This document shows positions 53,698 to 63,329 of a stretch of DNA of 64,000 nt, piece after piece. The stretch lies in contig NZ_CP011005.1 of the NCBI RefSeq assembly GCF_000950575.1, positions 1,860,001 to 1,924,000 of the forward strand, in the 5' to 3' direction. The notes under the pieces are model-generated. The model made no database searches and was not told the DNA's origin. It worked only from the letters and a program-made list of their open reading frames with translations. The DNA comes from Psychromicrobium lacuslunae (GTDB lineage: Bacteria > Actinomycetota > Actinomycetes > Actinomycetales > Micrococcaceae). Within the stretch, counting starts at the first letter, position 1. Each line of letters opens with the position of its first letter. A program made the translations under genes and the position numbers.

Positions 53698-53759
53698 CCA
53701 ACTAGTTAGTTGACAATCAAGAAAAGAGGGTTTTCAATGGTTATCAACCAACTAGTTAG
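53698..53759. promoter_or_regulatory. paired TetR operators between repressor and SDR
   Basis: The 12-base sequence CCAACTAGTTAG occurs at 53698-53709 and 53748-53759, exactly 50 bases apart, about five helical turns. The core AACTAGTT is palindromic. The first copy lies 14 bases upstream of the repressor start and the second 22 bases before the SDR start, as expected for dual control. Confidence 0.82.
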
Positions 53760-53780
53760 AAAAAGATTCGAGGGTGTGCG

Positions 53781-54692
53781 ATGTACCAGGTGCCAGATCA
53801 GGGCGGCAAAGTATTTGTGGTGACGGGGGCCAATTCGGGCACCGGCAAGGAGGCGACCAAACGCCTTGCTGCGGCTGGAGCCACCGTGGTGATGGCAGTT
53901 CGCACTCCTGAAAAGGGTGAGACCGCCAAACAGGAGATTCTCGCCGAGCATCCGACGGCGCAGCTTGAGGTTCGACGGGTCGATCTTGCCGATTTGTCCA
54001 GCGTGCAGGAATTCGCCGAAGCCCTGATTGATGACGGCATTCAAGTCGACGTCTTGGTCAATAACGCCGGGGTGATGACACCGCCGTCGCGAATCGAGAC
54101 CAAGGATGGTTTTGAGCTGCAATTTGGCAGCAACTTCCTTGGCCCATTCGCCCTAACCAACCGCCTCCTGCCGCTGCTATTGAAAGCTGAGGCCCCCAGG
54201 GTCACCACAATGAGCAGCGGAATGGCCAACTTTGGCAGGATTCACTTTGACGATCTGAACTGGAATCGCCGTTACCGCAGCGCCGCTGCCTACGCCCAAT
54301 CCAAACTCGCCGACCTGCTACTCTCGCGCAAACTTGCCGAGGTTGCCCTTGAACGCGGTTGGCAGCTGATCAGTAACGCCGCCCACCCTGGATACACCCA
54401 AACTAACCTACAGACCGCGGGCGCTAGCTTAGGTAAGGAAAAACCCCGAGAAAAGGGTCTGCTCGACCGGCTGCTGCCGTCACAGGAAGTCGCACAAGGT
54501 GCCGAACCGCTGCTCTTTGCCGCTACCAGCCCCGAAGCAATCAACAAGGGCTACTACGGCCCAACCGGTCGCTTCGGCCTGGTCGGCCCGACCGGAGTGG
54601 CGGGTCTGAACCGCAGAATGCGGGACGATGAGTTGGCTAGCAAACTGTGGCGGCGAGCCGAAGAAATTACCAGAACCAGCCTGCCGGCCTGA
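53781..54692 (+). CDS. short-chain dehydrogenase/reductase
   Basis: This 303-residue NAD(P)-dependent oxidoreductase is similar in build to retinol dehydrogenase-like bacterial SDRs. The cofactor motif is [18 protein letters not shown] follows. The catalytic Ser is in [11 protein letters not shown] and the Tyr/Lys in [11 protein letters not shown]. The substrate is unknown, but regulation by the adjacent TetR repressor suggests response to a foreign aldehyde or ketone. A strong terminator follows. Confidence 0.92.
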   Translation: MYQVPDQGGKVFVVTGANSGTGKEATKRLAAAGATVVMAVRTPEKGETAKQEILAEHPTAQLEVRRVDLADLSSVQEFAEALIDDGIQVDVLVNNAGVMTPPSRIETKDGFELQFGSNFLGPFALTNRLLPLLLKAEAPRVTTMSSGMANFGRIHFDDLNWNRRYRSAAAYAQSKLADLLLSRKLAEVALERGWQLISNAAHPGYTQTNLQTAGASLGKEKPREKGLLDRLLPSQEVAQGAEPLLFAATSPEAINKGYYGPTGRFGLVGPTGVAGLNRRMRDDELASKLWRRAEEITRTSLPA

Positions 54693-54737
54693 GCAAAACC
54701 TCAAACCTATTTTCTGAATCGATAAGAGTTCACCAAG

Positions 54738-54763
54738 AGGACACATGTTCTTCATGTGTTCCT
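54738..54763 (+). other. small hairpin in the SDR 3' region
   Basis: AGGACACATG (54738-54747) pairs with CATGTGTTCCT (54753-54763) with one bulged base and a 5-base loop, 16 bases before the terminator stem. It may stabilise the mRNA end. Confidence 0.4.
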
Positions 54764-54778
54764 GAGTACGATTTCAAC

Positions 54779-54820
54779 AGCAACCCCAAGGATCAAAACA
54801 ATTCTTGGGGTTGCTTTTTT
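54779..54820 (+). terminator. rho-independent terminator after the SDR gene
   Basis: A 12-bp perfect stem (54779-54790 with 54804-54815) with a 13-base loop is followed by a T6 run. This is the most canonical terminator in the window. Confidence 0.93.
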
Positions 54821-54886
54821 GTGCTGTTTTAGTTTTGTTATTAATTTTTTGAAATCCATCATTCTCTTGCGGCCTGGAGGCCTTCG

Positions 54887-55354
54887 ATGTCCAGCGTGCG
54901 TCTTTTAGTCGCTTCGTTTAGCACTCCCCAGGACCCGGTGCTGCACAGTTGGTTGGTTCATCGCAGTCGAGTGCTCGGAGAAACTCACTACGGCAGCGCC
55001 TTGGAAAAAAGCGATGGTTTTGATCCCGAAGAACATATTTTTGTCTGGCGGTTATTGACATCGAATAATCGAGAACTCGCCCGCAGCGCCGCAATTTTCA
55101 AAAAATTCTCCGAGGCTCGCGACGACGCCGCGGAAACGCAACGCTCAATTCAGGACCTGGCGCATCACTCAGTAATTGACGCGGATCAAGGTACCCATAC
55201 CTGGCTGGCCTTCGCGGCTGAAGAGCCCAAGGTTTTCGGAGCTCGCTGGTTCCGGATGGAACGTGATCGCGATAAAGCGCTGCACAATGCCTTGATCGCT
55301 TTTAGCTCGGCACGTCTGCCGGAGAGTGCCCACGCGGCAGGGCTAAGAAGATGA
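54887..55354 (+). CDS. small cytosolic protein with YegP-like segment
   Basis: This 155-residue protein has no signal or membrane helix. The middle (EEHIFVWRLLTSNNRELARS followed by AAIFKKFSEARD) resembles the short repeat of YegP/DUF1508 proteins, which carry W-x-L...N-G-x-x-x-A-x-S; this is inference from pattern only. The flanks are not recognised. It stands alone after the SDR terminator. Confidence 0.6.
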   Translation: MSSVRLLVASFSTPQDPVLHSWLVHRSRVLGETHYGSALEKSDGFDPEEHIFVWRLLTSNNRELARSAAIFKKFSEARDDAAETQRSIQDLAHHSVIDADQGTHTWLAFAAEEPKVFGARWFRMERDRDKALHNALIAFSSARLPESAHAAGLRR

Positions 55355-55645
55355 AGCAGTCTTTTTCAGATCCGAATGGACAACTGTTTGATTCACCCAA
55401 TATTCACCTGGCAGACAAGGCTGCTTATTGTTCGCGTCGACGCGGATGCCAGGCTGATCAGCAGAATTGTTTCTGGTTGCACAGCGCAAGCTAAGCAATC
55501 TTCCAGCCTTCCTCCAGGAGCGCGTTTTGGCTTGCGTCTCTTTGAAGGAAGACCCGCCCCGGGCTAGAGCCGGAGCGGGTCAAAACTACAGGTGTAATCG
55601 GCAACTGTAGTCAACAATGCATTCTATCAAGGAGTTTTTCCCGGA
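55355..55645. other. 291-base gap with promoter of the PstS-like gene
   Basis: A GC-rich hairpin (GACCCGC 55551-55557 with GCGGGTC 55575-55581) may end the upstream gene. A 7-bp inverted repeat ACTACAG/CTGTAGT (55585-55591 and 55605-55611) precedes the ribosome site AAGGAG (55629-55634). A 63-codon frame at 55376-55567 lacks support as a gene. Confidence 0.5.
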
Positions 55646-56758
55646 ATGAAAAAGTCAATTCTCTCCCTCGCGGGTGCCACCGCTATTGGTGTTCTCGCTC
55701 TCGGCTTGGCCACTTCTTCTTCGGCTATCGCTGATCCCAGCTCCACCCCTCGCACGTACGTAGCCACCGGTTCGGACACCACTCAGGATGTCTGGAACGG
55801 CCTTTCCAATGGTGGCGCTGGCCTCACCGCTACCCAGTCGGATGTAGCTTCCTACGATGCTTTCGGCACCGCGACGATCAACCTGAACAACTCGGGCACC
55901 ATCATTAACCGCCCGGCTGGCTCCGGTGCTGGCGTCAAGGCTCTCAGCGCTTCCGCTGACACCACCTGGGCTGCCACCGCTGGTAATGGCTACCCCGGCC
56001 CGAGCGGAAACGTGAACGTGGTTGGCAAGATCCAGGTTGCCCGCTCGTCCTCCGGCCCGAAGACCGCTGGCACCGACCTGCGTTACATCCCGTTCGCTCG
56101 TGACGCGGTCAGCATCGCGATCAAGAACACCGCATTGGGCGCTGCTACCGCGACCACCGCTCAGCTGAAGGCCGCTTACCAGTGGAACGGCACTGGCGCT
56201 CAGCCGCAAATCAGCGTCAACGGTGTACTCACCAACGTGACCCCGCTGTTGCCGCAGGCTGATTCGGGCACCCGCGCGTTCTTCCTGAAGGCTCTCGGCC
56301 TGACCGAAGCAACCGTCGGCGCAGGCGTCACCACTGTTGGTGCAGAGAACAATGGTACCCAGCTGACCGCTGCTAACCAGATCATCCCGTTCTCCGCTGC
56401 GCAGTGGATCTCTCAGAAGAACACCGTCACCACCAACACCACCGCTGGCCTGAAGATCGCTGATCTCAACGGTAAGACCGCTGTTGCTGGCTCCGGCACC
56501 AACCTGACCCCGGGCACCCTGTTCGGCAATGCTACCCAGACCCCTGCCGCTAGTGGCGACGTCTTTGCTCGCGATACCTACAACGTGATCAACAACGTCT
56601 CGCTGGATGCCACCCTGGCTGCAAAGCTGCGCGCCATCAACGCCGCTGTGGTCGCCCCGGCAGTCAACCCGAACAAGGCTCTCATCGAAAAGTACGGCTT
56701 CTTGACCTTGTCCTACACCGGCACCGGCAATGAACTCACTGCGAAGTTCGAGCACTGA
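55646..56758 (+). CDS. secreted PstS-like periplasmic-binding-fold protein
   Basis: This 370-residue protein has a signal peptide ending near SAIA-DPS and no lipobox cysteine and no C-terminal helix, so it is released or loosely held. VATGSDTTQDVWNGLSNGG, DLRYIPFARDAVSIAIKN and QADSGTRAFFLKALGL match the phosphate-binding type PBP fold (ligand loop GSDTT; ADSGTR). Codon use is strongly C-ending, which leaves an accidental 371-codon antisense frame and suggests high expression. It is the first gene of the Pst-like locus, followed by its own hairpin. Confidence 0.82.
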   Translation: MKKSILSLAGATAIGVLALGLATSSSAIADPSSTPRTYVATGSDTTQDVWNGLSNGGAGLTATQSDVASYDAFGTATINLNNSGTIINRPAGSGAGVKALSASADTTWAATAGNGYPGPSGNVNVVGKIQVARSSSGPKTAGTDLRYIPFARDAVSIAIKNTALGAATATTAQLKAAYQWNGTGAQPQISVNGVLTNVTPLLPQADSGTRAFFLKALGLTEATVGAGVTTVGAENNGTQLTAANQIIPFSAAQWISQKNTVTTNTTAGLKIADLNGKTAVAGSGTNLTPGTLFGNATQTPAASGDVFARDTYNVINNVSLDATLAAKLRAINAAVVAPAVNPNKALIEKYGFLTLSYTGTGNELTAKFEH

Positions 56759-56817
56759 GCTTAGCCTCACCTTGGCGAACGAGAGCGAATAGCTCGCTCA
56801 TCGATTAGCTAAACAGC

Positions 56818-56855
56818 AGTTGTGGTGCGGTGCCTCAACGGGCCGCACCACAACT
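56818..56855 (+). terminator. hairpin after the PstS-like gene
   Basis: A perfect 13-bp stem (56818-56830 with 56843-56855) with a 12-base loop is followed at a short distance by a T4 run. A smaller hairpin (56783-56798) precedes it. It would partly isolate the abundant binding-protein message from the downstream genes. Confidence 0.8.
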
Positions 56856-56936
56856 CTTCGTTTTGATCTTTACCAAACCAGCCACTCTTTATCCTTTTCT
56901 TCCAGACTTCAAGCTCATGACAGGACTCGCGACTCC

Positions 56937-58220
56937 ATGAAGGCTCTCACTCGTTCTCAGCGGCTGCTTTTAGCCGGCGCCACCTCACTCGCTGCTGCAA
57001 CGGTGGCGGTCTCGGCCATCGCCCTCCCAGTACAAGCCGCCAATAGCAATGGCTCACCCAGTGGCAGCGTGACGGTTTCTCCCGCTGAGGGCCTGTGGTC
57101 TGACGGCGCGAATGGCAAGCCTATTGTGGTCAAGAGTTCGCTGAAATGCGAACCATCACGCGGCAGCTACCCGGCGGGGAGCACCGTATTAGCGATGACC
57201 ACCTATGTGCTTACTCAACAGGGAAAGGAATCTCCAAGCCTCACCAAATCGGTAGAGGTGGCAGTGCCAACCGACTTCACCAGCTTCAAGGATGATTTTT
57301 TAGCTGTCGGTATCAATAGCCTACAAACCAAGCCCGACGGTACCGTTGACGACGCGGATCAGAATACCTTTCCTGGTTATGCGGTTGATGAAGGTCAAAC
57401 CTGGGGTTTGCCGGATGGCAGCCCGGTTACGAACTTCTCTACAATTCTCGCGCCAAACAGCAGCTATAGCGTCGCCGCTGTGTGCTTCTACCGGGTCAGC
57501 CAAGGTTTCAGTTCCAGCTATTTTTTCGAGCCCGATAGCACCGGTCACCTACAGTCGGCTTGGTCAACGGTGACCACCGGCAGCGGTACCGGCGATCAAC
57601 TTAGTTGGAAGGTCACTGCCGTTGCTCAGCCGACCAATACCGGTTCAGCCTCCCCCACTACGAGTTCAACACCAACCGGCAGTGCCTCACCAAGCCATAG
57701 CACAACACCCTCCCCTACCGGCGACCCCTCGCATTCCGCCAGTCCCGGCGCGACGGAGACCAATGTTGAACCGCTAACGCCAACTGGCGGCACCGGCACC
57801 GCGCTCACGGTAGATCTGGGCAAGCAATACACTGTCGCAGTGCCAGCTGGCAGCTTCGCGGCAGCTGAGCTGATTAACGGGGAAATCCACTCCACTCCCT
57901 TAGCTCTCACCGAAACGGCAACCTCCGCCGACGATGGCTCGGCAAGCTATAGCTTCACGGTTCCTACCGAACTCAGCGCCGGAGAACACACGCTGCTACT
58001 CACCGGGAGCGCCTCCTCGAAGACGTATTCGGTGCCGCTGACCGTACTTGCTGCGACAAACAATCAGCCATTCCAGCCCTTGACTAACTGGGTCTCTGAC
58101 AACGTCGGCACACCCGGTGGGATGACTGGTCTTTTTTTCTTGCTGGTGTTGCTCAGCGCTGCTGTCGTGCTCGGCTGGCGATTCTTCATTGGCCGCACCT
58201 CACCTCACCGTAAGCATTAA
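56937..58220 (+). CDS. surface protein with Ser/Thr/Pro linker, Ig-like domain and C-terminal anchor
   Basis: This 427-residue protein starts at the ATG at 56937 (the longer frame adds residues overlapping the terminator). The signal peptide ends near VQAA-NSN. An N-terminal domain has two cysteines (SLKCEPSRG; AAVCFYRVS). A low-complexity Ser/Thr/Pro linker spans about residues 233-275. A beta-rich domain follows (PAGSFAAAELINGEIHST; LSAGEHTLLLTG). One helix (about 394-416) and a basic tail anchor it. No LPXTG motif is seen. Function is unknown; order places it with the Pst-like genes. Confidence 0.75.
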   Translation: MKALTRSQRLLLAGATSLAAATVAVSAIALPVQAANSNGSPSGSVTVSPAEGLWSDGANGKPIVVKSSLKCEPSRGSYPAGSTVLAMTTYVLTQQGKESPSLTKSVEVAVPTDFTSFKDDFLAVGINSLQTKPDGTVDDADQNTFPGYAVDEGQTWGLPDGSPVTNFSTILAPNSSYSVAAVCFYRVSQGFSSSYFFEPDSTGHLQSAWSTVTTGSGTGDQLSWKVTAVAQPTNTGSASPTTSSTPTGSASPSHSTTPSPTGDPSHSASPGATETNVEPLTPTGGTGTALTVDLGKQYTVAVPAGSFAAAELINGEIHSTPLALTETATSADDGSASYSFTVPTELSAGEHTLLLTGSASSKTYSVPLTVLAATNNQPFQPLTNWVSDNVGTPGGMTGLFFLLVLLSAAVVLGWRFFIGRTSPHRKH

Positions 58221-58276
58221 GGGACACACATTTTGCAGTCATTATTTCGTCGTCGCCCCAACCCTCGGAACGAGTC

Positions 58277-61009
58277 ATGAACATTACCTCCGTGCGCAGA
58301 ATTGCAGCCACCATGACAGTAGCGGCGCTGGCCAGTTTGCTTTTTCAACCAGCAAGCGCCCAAGCGGCGGAAGGGAGTTGGGGTCCGCAAGGTGATATCA
58401 CCAATACTTCTTCCGCGGTGACAGTCCGCTGGGACAACGCCGGTAATCTGCCCAGTAGCGTGGTTTCACGCTCCAATGACACTGTCCTGGCCCACACTGC
58501 GGGCAAAACTTATCAGGACATTGACCAGGGAACCCGGGCACGATATCAGGAGATCTTTGGTGGACTCAGCATGTCGGTGTCACAGACCAAGGACCTGGTT
58601 AACCAGTCAATCAGTGTCTCGGTGAGCGGCGCTCACAACGAGATCGATCAGAGCAATCTGACCTCGTTCATGCAATTTTTCCAGTGTTGGGGAGCACCAG
58701 GTCCCGACGGTAAACCTGATCCGAACGCTACCTCCCCTGATCCAGCGACATGTCAGGTTGGGGCCGGAGGCACCGACAGCGATGCGACGGATACTGCCTT
58801 TGTCTCACGGATCATTTCCGAAGACGACAAACTTCTCACAGGCGGCGATTGGGACGCTCAAATACCTGGTTTAGGCGATCCTCGAAGCAATGGATTGCTC
58901 CGAGTTGCGCCCTTCACCGCGGTAAGTGGCACCAAGCACAGGGGTACCGAGGTCACTCAAAACGAGAGTATCGGAAATCCTTTTTTCAACCGAACAACCA
59001 CAAACGAGATATCCAAGGCCTACCTCAGCCCTCAGGGCTCCGTCACTCGCCCGGTAGAGGTTCAAACTGGCGCCGAGGCCAACGGGCTCGGCTGCGGAAA
59101 GCGAGAGGACAACTCACCCAGTGTGTCGAGTTGCTGGCTCATTGCAGTGCCTAGGCTATACGGCGCTTTGGATACCAAAAATGCCAAATTGAATACGGTC
59201 GGACCAGTCGCCCCTTCCGTATGGGCGCAACGCCTCCAGGTCAAGCTGGACTTCCAGGATGTTCGTTCTGGTTGTTCGAGCGATGCTGTACCAAACCAAA
59301 TAAATGGTGCTGAGCAAATGTCACGTCTGATGAAGTCCTGGATTCCTGCGCTATGTGACAACAAGAAAACAGCCTTTAGCTTCAACCCACTAGGCGAAAC
59401 TCAAGTACGCGGTGGTTTTAGCAGCAAACCCGGTGGAATGCTCTTCGGCAGCCAAGCAATTTCCAGCAGCACTGTGCTGCAGGCACCCATTGGACTCACC
59501 GGCGTGGTGATTGCCTATAACATCTCGCTGACAGACCAGAACGGGGCCGCCGCCAAGGGTTTGAAGCTCAATGCCCGGTTGGTCGCAAAACTACTCACCC
59601 AGTTCTATGACAATGGCATCGATCTCGCTGCTGGCTCAGAACTCTTCGCTAAAGCTCCGTGGGCAAGAGCTAATTATGCAACGCTCAAGGATGACGCCGA
59701 GTTCAAGAAACTCAACCCGGACCTCAATATTGATTCGGCACCAAACCTTGGCGGCGACCTGCTGGTGGAAACCCTACGCTCGGACGCTGCGTACCAGGTC
59801 TGGCAGTGGATCCTAGACGACCAGGCCGCGTCTTCCTTTCTCTCCGGCTGTCCTGATCCGAGCGGCAAGGTGATCAACCCTTACTTCTCGATGCGAAGCT
59901 ACGCGGGCTGCGAAAACCAGAAAGAGACCTTGGAGAAAGATCTGACCAAGAAATTGGCGGAAACCAAAACTCCCAAGGACTTTCAATACCAGTTGCCCGA
60001 CTACACCTCGGGCTTCTATCCGCAACCAGCCTGGTATGAGCGCAGTGCAAAAGTCGACGCGAACGGCAAGGAAACCATCTCACCGCTTCGCATCGGCGAT
60101 TTGCGACCGCGCAGCTCACGGATGGATGTGATCGGCCGCGAGACCAGTCGTCCAGTGAATAAAGTTTCCTCGTTGTGGTGCGATAAAAATCTCTGCCTCA
60201 ACCAGCCGGACTATCCGCTTCCCGGTGTCTGGAAGTCCACTGGCGATCAAAATTATGCCAATAAGTTCTTGGCCTCAATTACCGATGCAGCCACCGCCGC
60301 TCAGTTCCAGTTACCGACCGCTCTGCTCTGCAATACCGAGGGCACCAGTTGCTCCGGTGCTGATACCAGCTCACTACAAAAGGCCGCGAACAACTTTCAA
60401 AGCACCGATGTCGCTGGGGTTCTAAAACCCGCGACGAAACCTGACTATGCGGGTGGGGCTTATCCGCTGACCCTTCCGGTGTATGCCGCTGTCAACACCA
60501 ACGGACTGACGCAGGACAAGGTCAACGCCTACCGAACGCTCTTCGAGCACGCCGCAGGCGCCGGACAAACCGCAGGTTATACGCAGGGAAGCTTACCGCC
60601 GGGTTACGCCCCACTCACCGAATCAATGCTGAGCGCTTTGAAGAAGACAGCAGGCTTACTTAAAGCTGCACCGAGCAGTCCGAGCACTCCTTCCCCCACA
60701 TCACCGTCGGCAGTAGTAAAAGAGCCGAAGACCGATCCCACAGCTCCGACCCCCAAGGGGGACGATAATGCTCCCCCACCGGCAGAGATCCTGCCACCCG
60801 ATAAAGCCCCGACCGATGACGCGCCCGCAGACAAGGCCGGTACTTCAAATGAGTCTGCAGGAAAAGAGACCCCGGCTCCGGTCAGCCAAGCCGGTACCAC
60901 CTCCCCACTATCTTCAACCTGGCCACAGTATCTGCTCCTGATCGGTCTAGGTATAGCGCTCCTTGCGGGTCTGCTCTCACCGCTCATCGGCCGCGGGAGG
61001 AAACAATAA
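58277..61009 (+). CDS. large exported PBP-fold protein with C-terminal membrane anchor
   Basis: This 910-residue protein has a signal peptide ending near AQAA-EGS. The region around residues 385-450 (FGSQAISSSTVLQAPIGLTG; LNARLVAKLLTQFYDNGIDL) recalls PstS-type binding domains, within a much longer extracellular body containing eight or more cysteines. A Pro/Asp/Thr/Lys-rich linker (about 790-870) leads to one helix (YLLLIGLGIALLAGLLSPLI) and a basic end (GRGRKQ). The stop overlaps pstC by one base, so it is translationally tied to the permeases. A receptor or receptor-shuttle role is inferred. Confidence 0.75.
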   Translation: MNITSVRRIAATMTVAALASLLFQPASAQAAEGSWGPQGDITNTSSAVTVRWDNAGNLPSSVVSRSNDTVLAHTAGKTYQDIDQGTRARYQEIFGGLSMSVSQTKDLVNQSISVSVSGAHNEIDQSNLTSFMQFFQCWGAPGPDGKPDPNATSPDPATCQVGAGGTDSDATDTAFVSRIISEDDKLLTGGDWDAQIPGLGDPRSNGLLRVAPFTAVSGTKHRGTEVTQNESIGNPFFNRTTTNEISKAYLSPQGSVTRPVEVQTGAEANGLGCGKREDNSPSVSSCWLIAVPRLYGALDTKNAKLNTVGPVAPSVWAQRLQVKLDFQDVRSGCSSDAVPNQINGAEQMSRLMKSWIPALCDNKKTAFSFNPLGETQVRGGFSSKPGGMLFGSQAISSSTVLQAPIGLTGVVIAYNISLTDQNGAAAKGLKLNARLVAKLLTQFYDNGIDLAAGSELFAKAPWARANYATLKDDAEFKKLNPDLNIDSAPNLGGDLLVETLRSDAAYQVWQWILDDQAASSFLSGCPDPSGKVINPYFSMRSYAGCENQKETLEKDLTKKLAETKTPKDFQYQLPDYTSGFYPQPAWYERSAKVDANGKETISPLRIGDLRPRSSRMDVIGRETSRPVNKVSSLWCDKNLCLNQPDYPLPGVWKSTGDQNYANKFLASITDAATAAQFQLPTALLCNTEGTSCSGADTSSLQKAANNFQSTDVAGVLKPATKPDYAGGAYPLTLPVYAAVNTNGLTQDKVNAYRTLFEHAAGAGQTAGYTQGSLPPGYAPLTESMLSALKKTAGLLKAAPSSPSTPSPTSPSAVVKEPKTDPTAPTPKGDDNAPPPAEILPPDKAPTDDAPADKAGTSNESAGKETPAPVSQAGTTSPLSSTWPQYLLLIGLGIALLAGLLSPLIGRGRKQ

Positions 61010-62028
61010 TGAGTACCCTGTTACCGGGCTATCCAGAGCTCACCGAGCAGGTATCCGCCCGGCCGCTCAAGCATGTGCTGGAACCTAGCGACTACTTTTT
61101 CCGCGGCATCACCCGGGTTGGCGGCATTATTGTGCTCGCGGTGATGTGCCTGGTCGGCCTATTCCTGACCATCAATGCTGTGCAGGCCATTTCCGCTGTC
61201 GGCCTATGGAAGTTCCTGACTACCCAAGAGTGGGCACCGGAGACGAATAACTTCGGTATCGCTGCGCTCCTCTCGGGCACCGTGATGGTCGCCATCGTGG
61301 CACTCATCGTCGCGTTACCGCTTTCCATTGGCACCGCGCTCTTTATCACCGAAGTAGCCAAGGGCTCGTTACAAAAGACACTGACCTCGGTCATCGACCT
61401 GATGGCAGCTGTGCCCTCGGTGGTTTTCGGGCTTTGGGGCGCTTATATGCTGCAACCGGTGGTGGTCGACTTCAGCCGCTGGCTGTCCGAATGGTTTGGT
61501 TGGATACCCATCTTCAAAGTACGCGACGTCGATCCTAGCAATCCCCTGGTGGATACCAACCTCTTCACCGCTTCTACGTTCATTGCTGGACTGGTGGTGT
61601 CAATGATGGTCATCCCGCTGCAGACGGCAATGATGACCGAAACCTTCCGACGGGCCCCGATCGGCGAGCGCGAGGGGGCTTTTGCTCTCGGCGCCACCCG
61701 CTGGGGAATGATTCGCTCGGTGGTGCTCCCCTTCGGTAAAGGCGGCATTATCGGCGGCACCATGTTGGGTCTGGGCCGGGCGCTCGGCGAAACCATCGCC
61801 GTTTACCTGATCATCAGCCCTAAATTCGTCGTCAACCCGCATATTCTCGAAAACGGTTCTAATACCGTCGCCGCTCATATCGCCTTACGTTACGGCGAGG
61901 CCAATCAGTTCTCCATCTCAGCGCTGATGGCCGCCGGTCTAGCGCTCTTTGCCCTCACCATGGCCATCAACTTCACCGCATCCTCGATTATTGCTCGGTC
62001 ACGATCAGGTGCAGAAAGCGAGGGCTAA
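61009..62028 (+). CDS. pstC: PstC-like phosphate ABC transporter permease
   Basis: This 339-residue membrane protein has about six helices. LPLSIGTALFITEVA, the segment MAAVPSVVFGLWG and the EAA loop (REGAFALGATRWGMIRSVVLP) are clear PstC marks, with GLGRALGETIAVYLI near the end. The gene order and 1-base overlaps with both neighbours indicate one transcript. Phosphate is the likely ligand by family; the unusual receptors leave this open. Confidence 0.87.
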   Translation: MSTLLPGYPELTEQVSARPLKHVLEPSDYFFRGITRVGGIIVLAVMCLVGLFLTINAVQAISAVGLWKFLTTQEWAPETNNFGIAALLSGTVMVAIVALIVALPLSIGTALFITEVAKGSLQKTLTSVIDLMAAVPSVVFGLWGAYMLQPVVVDFSRWLSEWFGWIPIFKVRDVDPSNPLVDTNLFTASTFIAGLVVSMMVIPLQTAMMTETFRRAPIGEREGAFALGATRWGMIRSVVLPFGKGGIIGGTMLGLGRALGETIAVYLIISPKFVVNPHILENGSNTVAAHIALRYGEANQFSISALMAAGLALFALTMAINFTASSIIARSRSGAESEG

Positions 62029-63329
62029 TGAGCATCGACATGGAACCCAGCCTGGAGCTTGAAACCCCAACCGCCCCAAAAACCTTCCTGCCGCTGCTAG
62101 AGAAGGACGATCTGCCGCCGGAAGGTGAACGAGTCCAGATCGGCCTCGGCAGGGATGCAGTTCTGGCCGTTATCGGCTCGGTAGCGGCTGGGATCGCGAT
62201 CGGCCTGCTACTGAGCGCGGGGCTTGGCATCATCGGTATCGGCTGGATGCCGGTCGTCTCCTTTGGCTGGTTCGTGGCCATCTACTCAGTACTTGCAGCG
62301 GTGACCGACTTCGGACCCGCGATCAGGAATCGTTTCTGGTCGGTCATGTTCGCCTCCGCCGGAGTGGTGGTGGTCGCGGCGCTCGCCATTGTGATCATCT
62401 TTGTGTTGTTCCGTGGTTGGGATGTGGTCGCTGAGATGTTCTCCTTCCCGGCAGGACGGAGCGTACTCGACGCCTTCCATTTTCTCACCCGAGATATGAG
62501 CGGGGTTGGTCCGCTAGACAAGCTCAGCGAAGGCGGCATCCTGCACGCTCTAGTGGCTACCCTGGAGCAGATTGGCATCGCGTTAGCGATCACCATCCCG
62601 CTTGGTCTGCTCACCGCAGTTTTCCTTAACGAAGTGGGAGGAAAATTCGCCCGCTTCGTACGTACCATCGTCGAGGCCATGACGGCGCTGCCCTCAGTGG
62701 TGGCGGGGCTTTTTATCTACGCCGCAGTCATCGTGCTGTTTACTCGTGACTTCAACGGCTTCGCCGCTTCGCTCGCTATTACCGTGCTGATGCTGCCGAT
62801 TATGATCCGCTCCGCCGATGTGGTGCTCCGGCTCGTACCCGGCAATCTACGCGAAGCTGGCTTAGCTCTCGGCGCGGGGCAATGGCGGGTAGTGCTACAC
62901 GTGGTGTTGCCAACTGTTCGCTCCGGTCTGATGACCGCTATTATCTTGGCCACCGCGCACGGCATTGGTGAAACCGCACCAGTGCTGCTCACCTCCGGCA
63001 TCACCACCAACCTCAACGTGAACCCGTTCAGCGATAAGCAGACTTCGCTGCCGCTGGCCGCCTTGGAGTTCGTTCGTTCGCCTTCGCCGGAAATGGTCGC
63101 CCGAGGCTTCGCCACGGCAGCGCTGCTGCTCGTCGTGGTACTGATTCTCTTTGTCTTCGCCCGTGTTGCCGGCGGTAGCGAAGCTGGCAAATACTCGCCA
63201 CGTAAATTGCGCAAGCTCGGCAGGGTTTCACGCGCTCAACTACCGAGCATTGAAGCCAACTACCACCATCACCTAACCGAAAATCATTTAGCGCAGAACC
63301 ATTCGGCGCAGCTGCAGGAGAACCTATGA
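62028..63329 (+). CDS. pstA: PstA-like phosphate ABC transporter permease
   Basis: This 433-residue permease is longer than usual PstA (about 280-300). An N-terminal extension of about 120 residues adds two helices (LAVIGSVAAGIAIGLLL and further), and a C-terminal hydrophilic tail is His/Asn-rich. The core has MTALPSVVAGLFIYA, the loop REAGLALGAGQWRVVLHVVLP and ATAHGIGETAPVLLTSG. Its stop overlaps the next start by 4 bases (ATGA). Confidence 0.86.
   Translation: MSIDMEPSLELETPTAPKTFLPLLEKDDLPPEGERVQIGLGRDAVLAVIGSVAAGIAIGLLLSAGLGIIGIGWMPVVSFGWFVAIYSVLAAVTDFGPAIRNRFWSVMFASAGVVVVAALAIVIIFVLFRGWDVVAEMFSFPAGRSVLDAFHFLTRDMSGVGPLDKLSEGGILHALVATLEQIGIALAITIPLGLLTAVFLNEVGGKFARFVRTIVEAMTALPSVVAGLFIYAAVIVLFTRDFNGFAASLAITVLMLPIMIRSADVVLRLVPGNLREAGLALGAGQWRVVLHVVLPTVRSGLMTAIILATAHGIGETAPVLLTSGITTNLNVNPFSDKQTSLPLAALEFVRSPSPEMVARGFATAALLLVVVLILFVFARVAGGSEAGKYSPRKLRKLGRVSRAQLPSIEANYHHHLTENHLAQNHSAQLQENL

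Noticed and set aside
55376-55567. 63-codon plus frame after the YegP-like gene
   Set aside because: There is no ribosome site, it ends inside a GC-rich hairpin and shows no recognisable pattern.
55655-56770. 371-codon minus-strand frame opposite the PstS-like gene
   Set aside because: The product is Gly/Ser/Arg-rich without any recognisable fold, and the frame is explained by strong codon bias of the sense gene.
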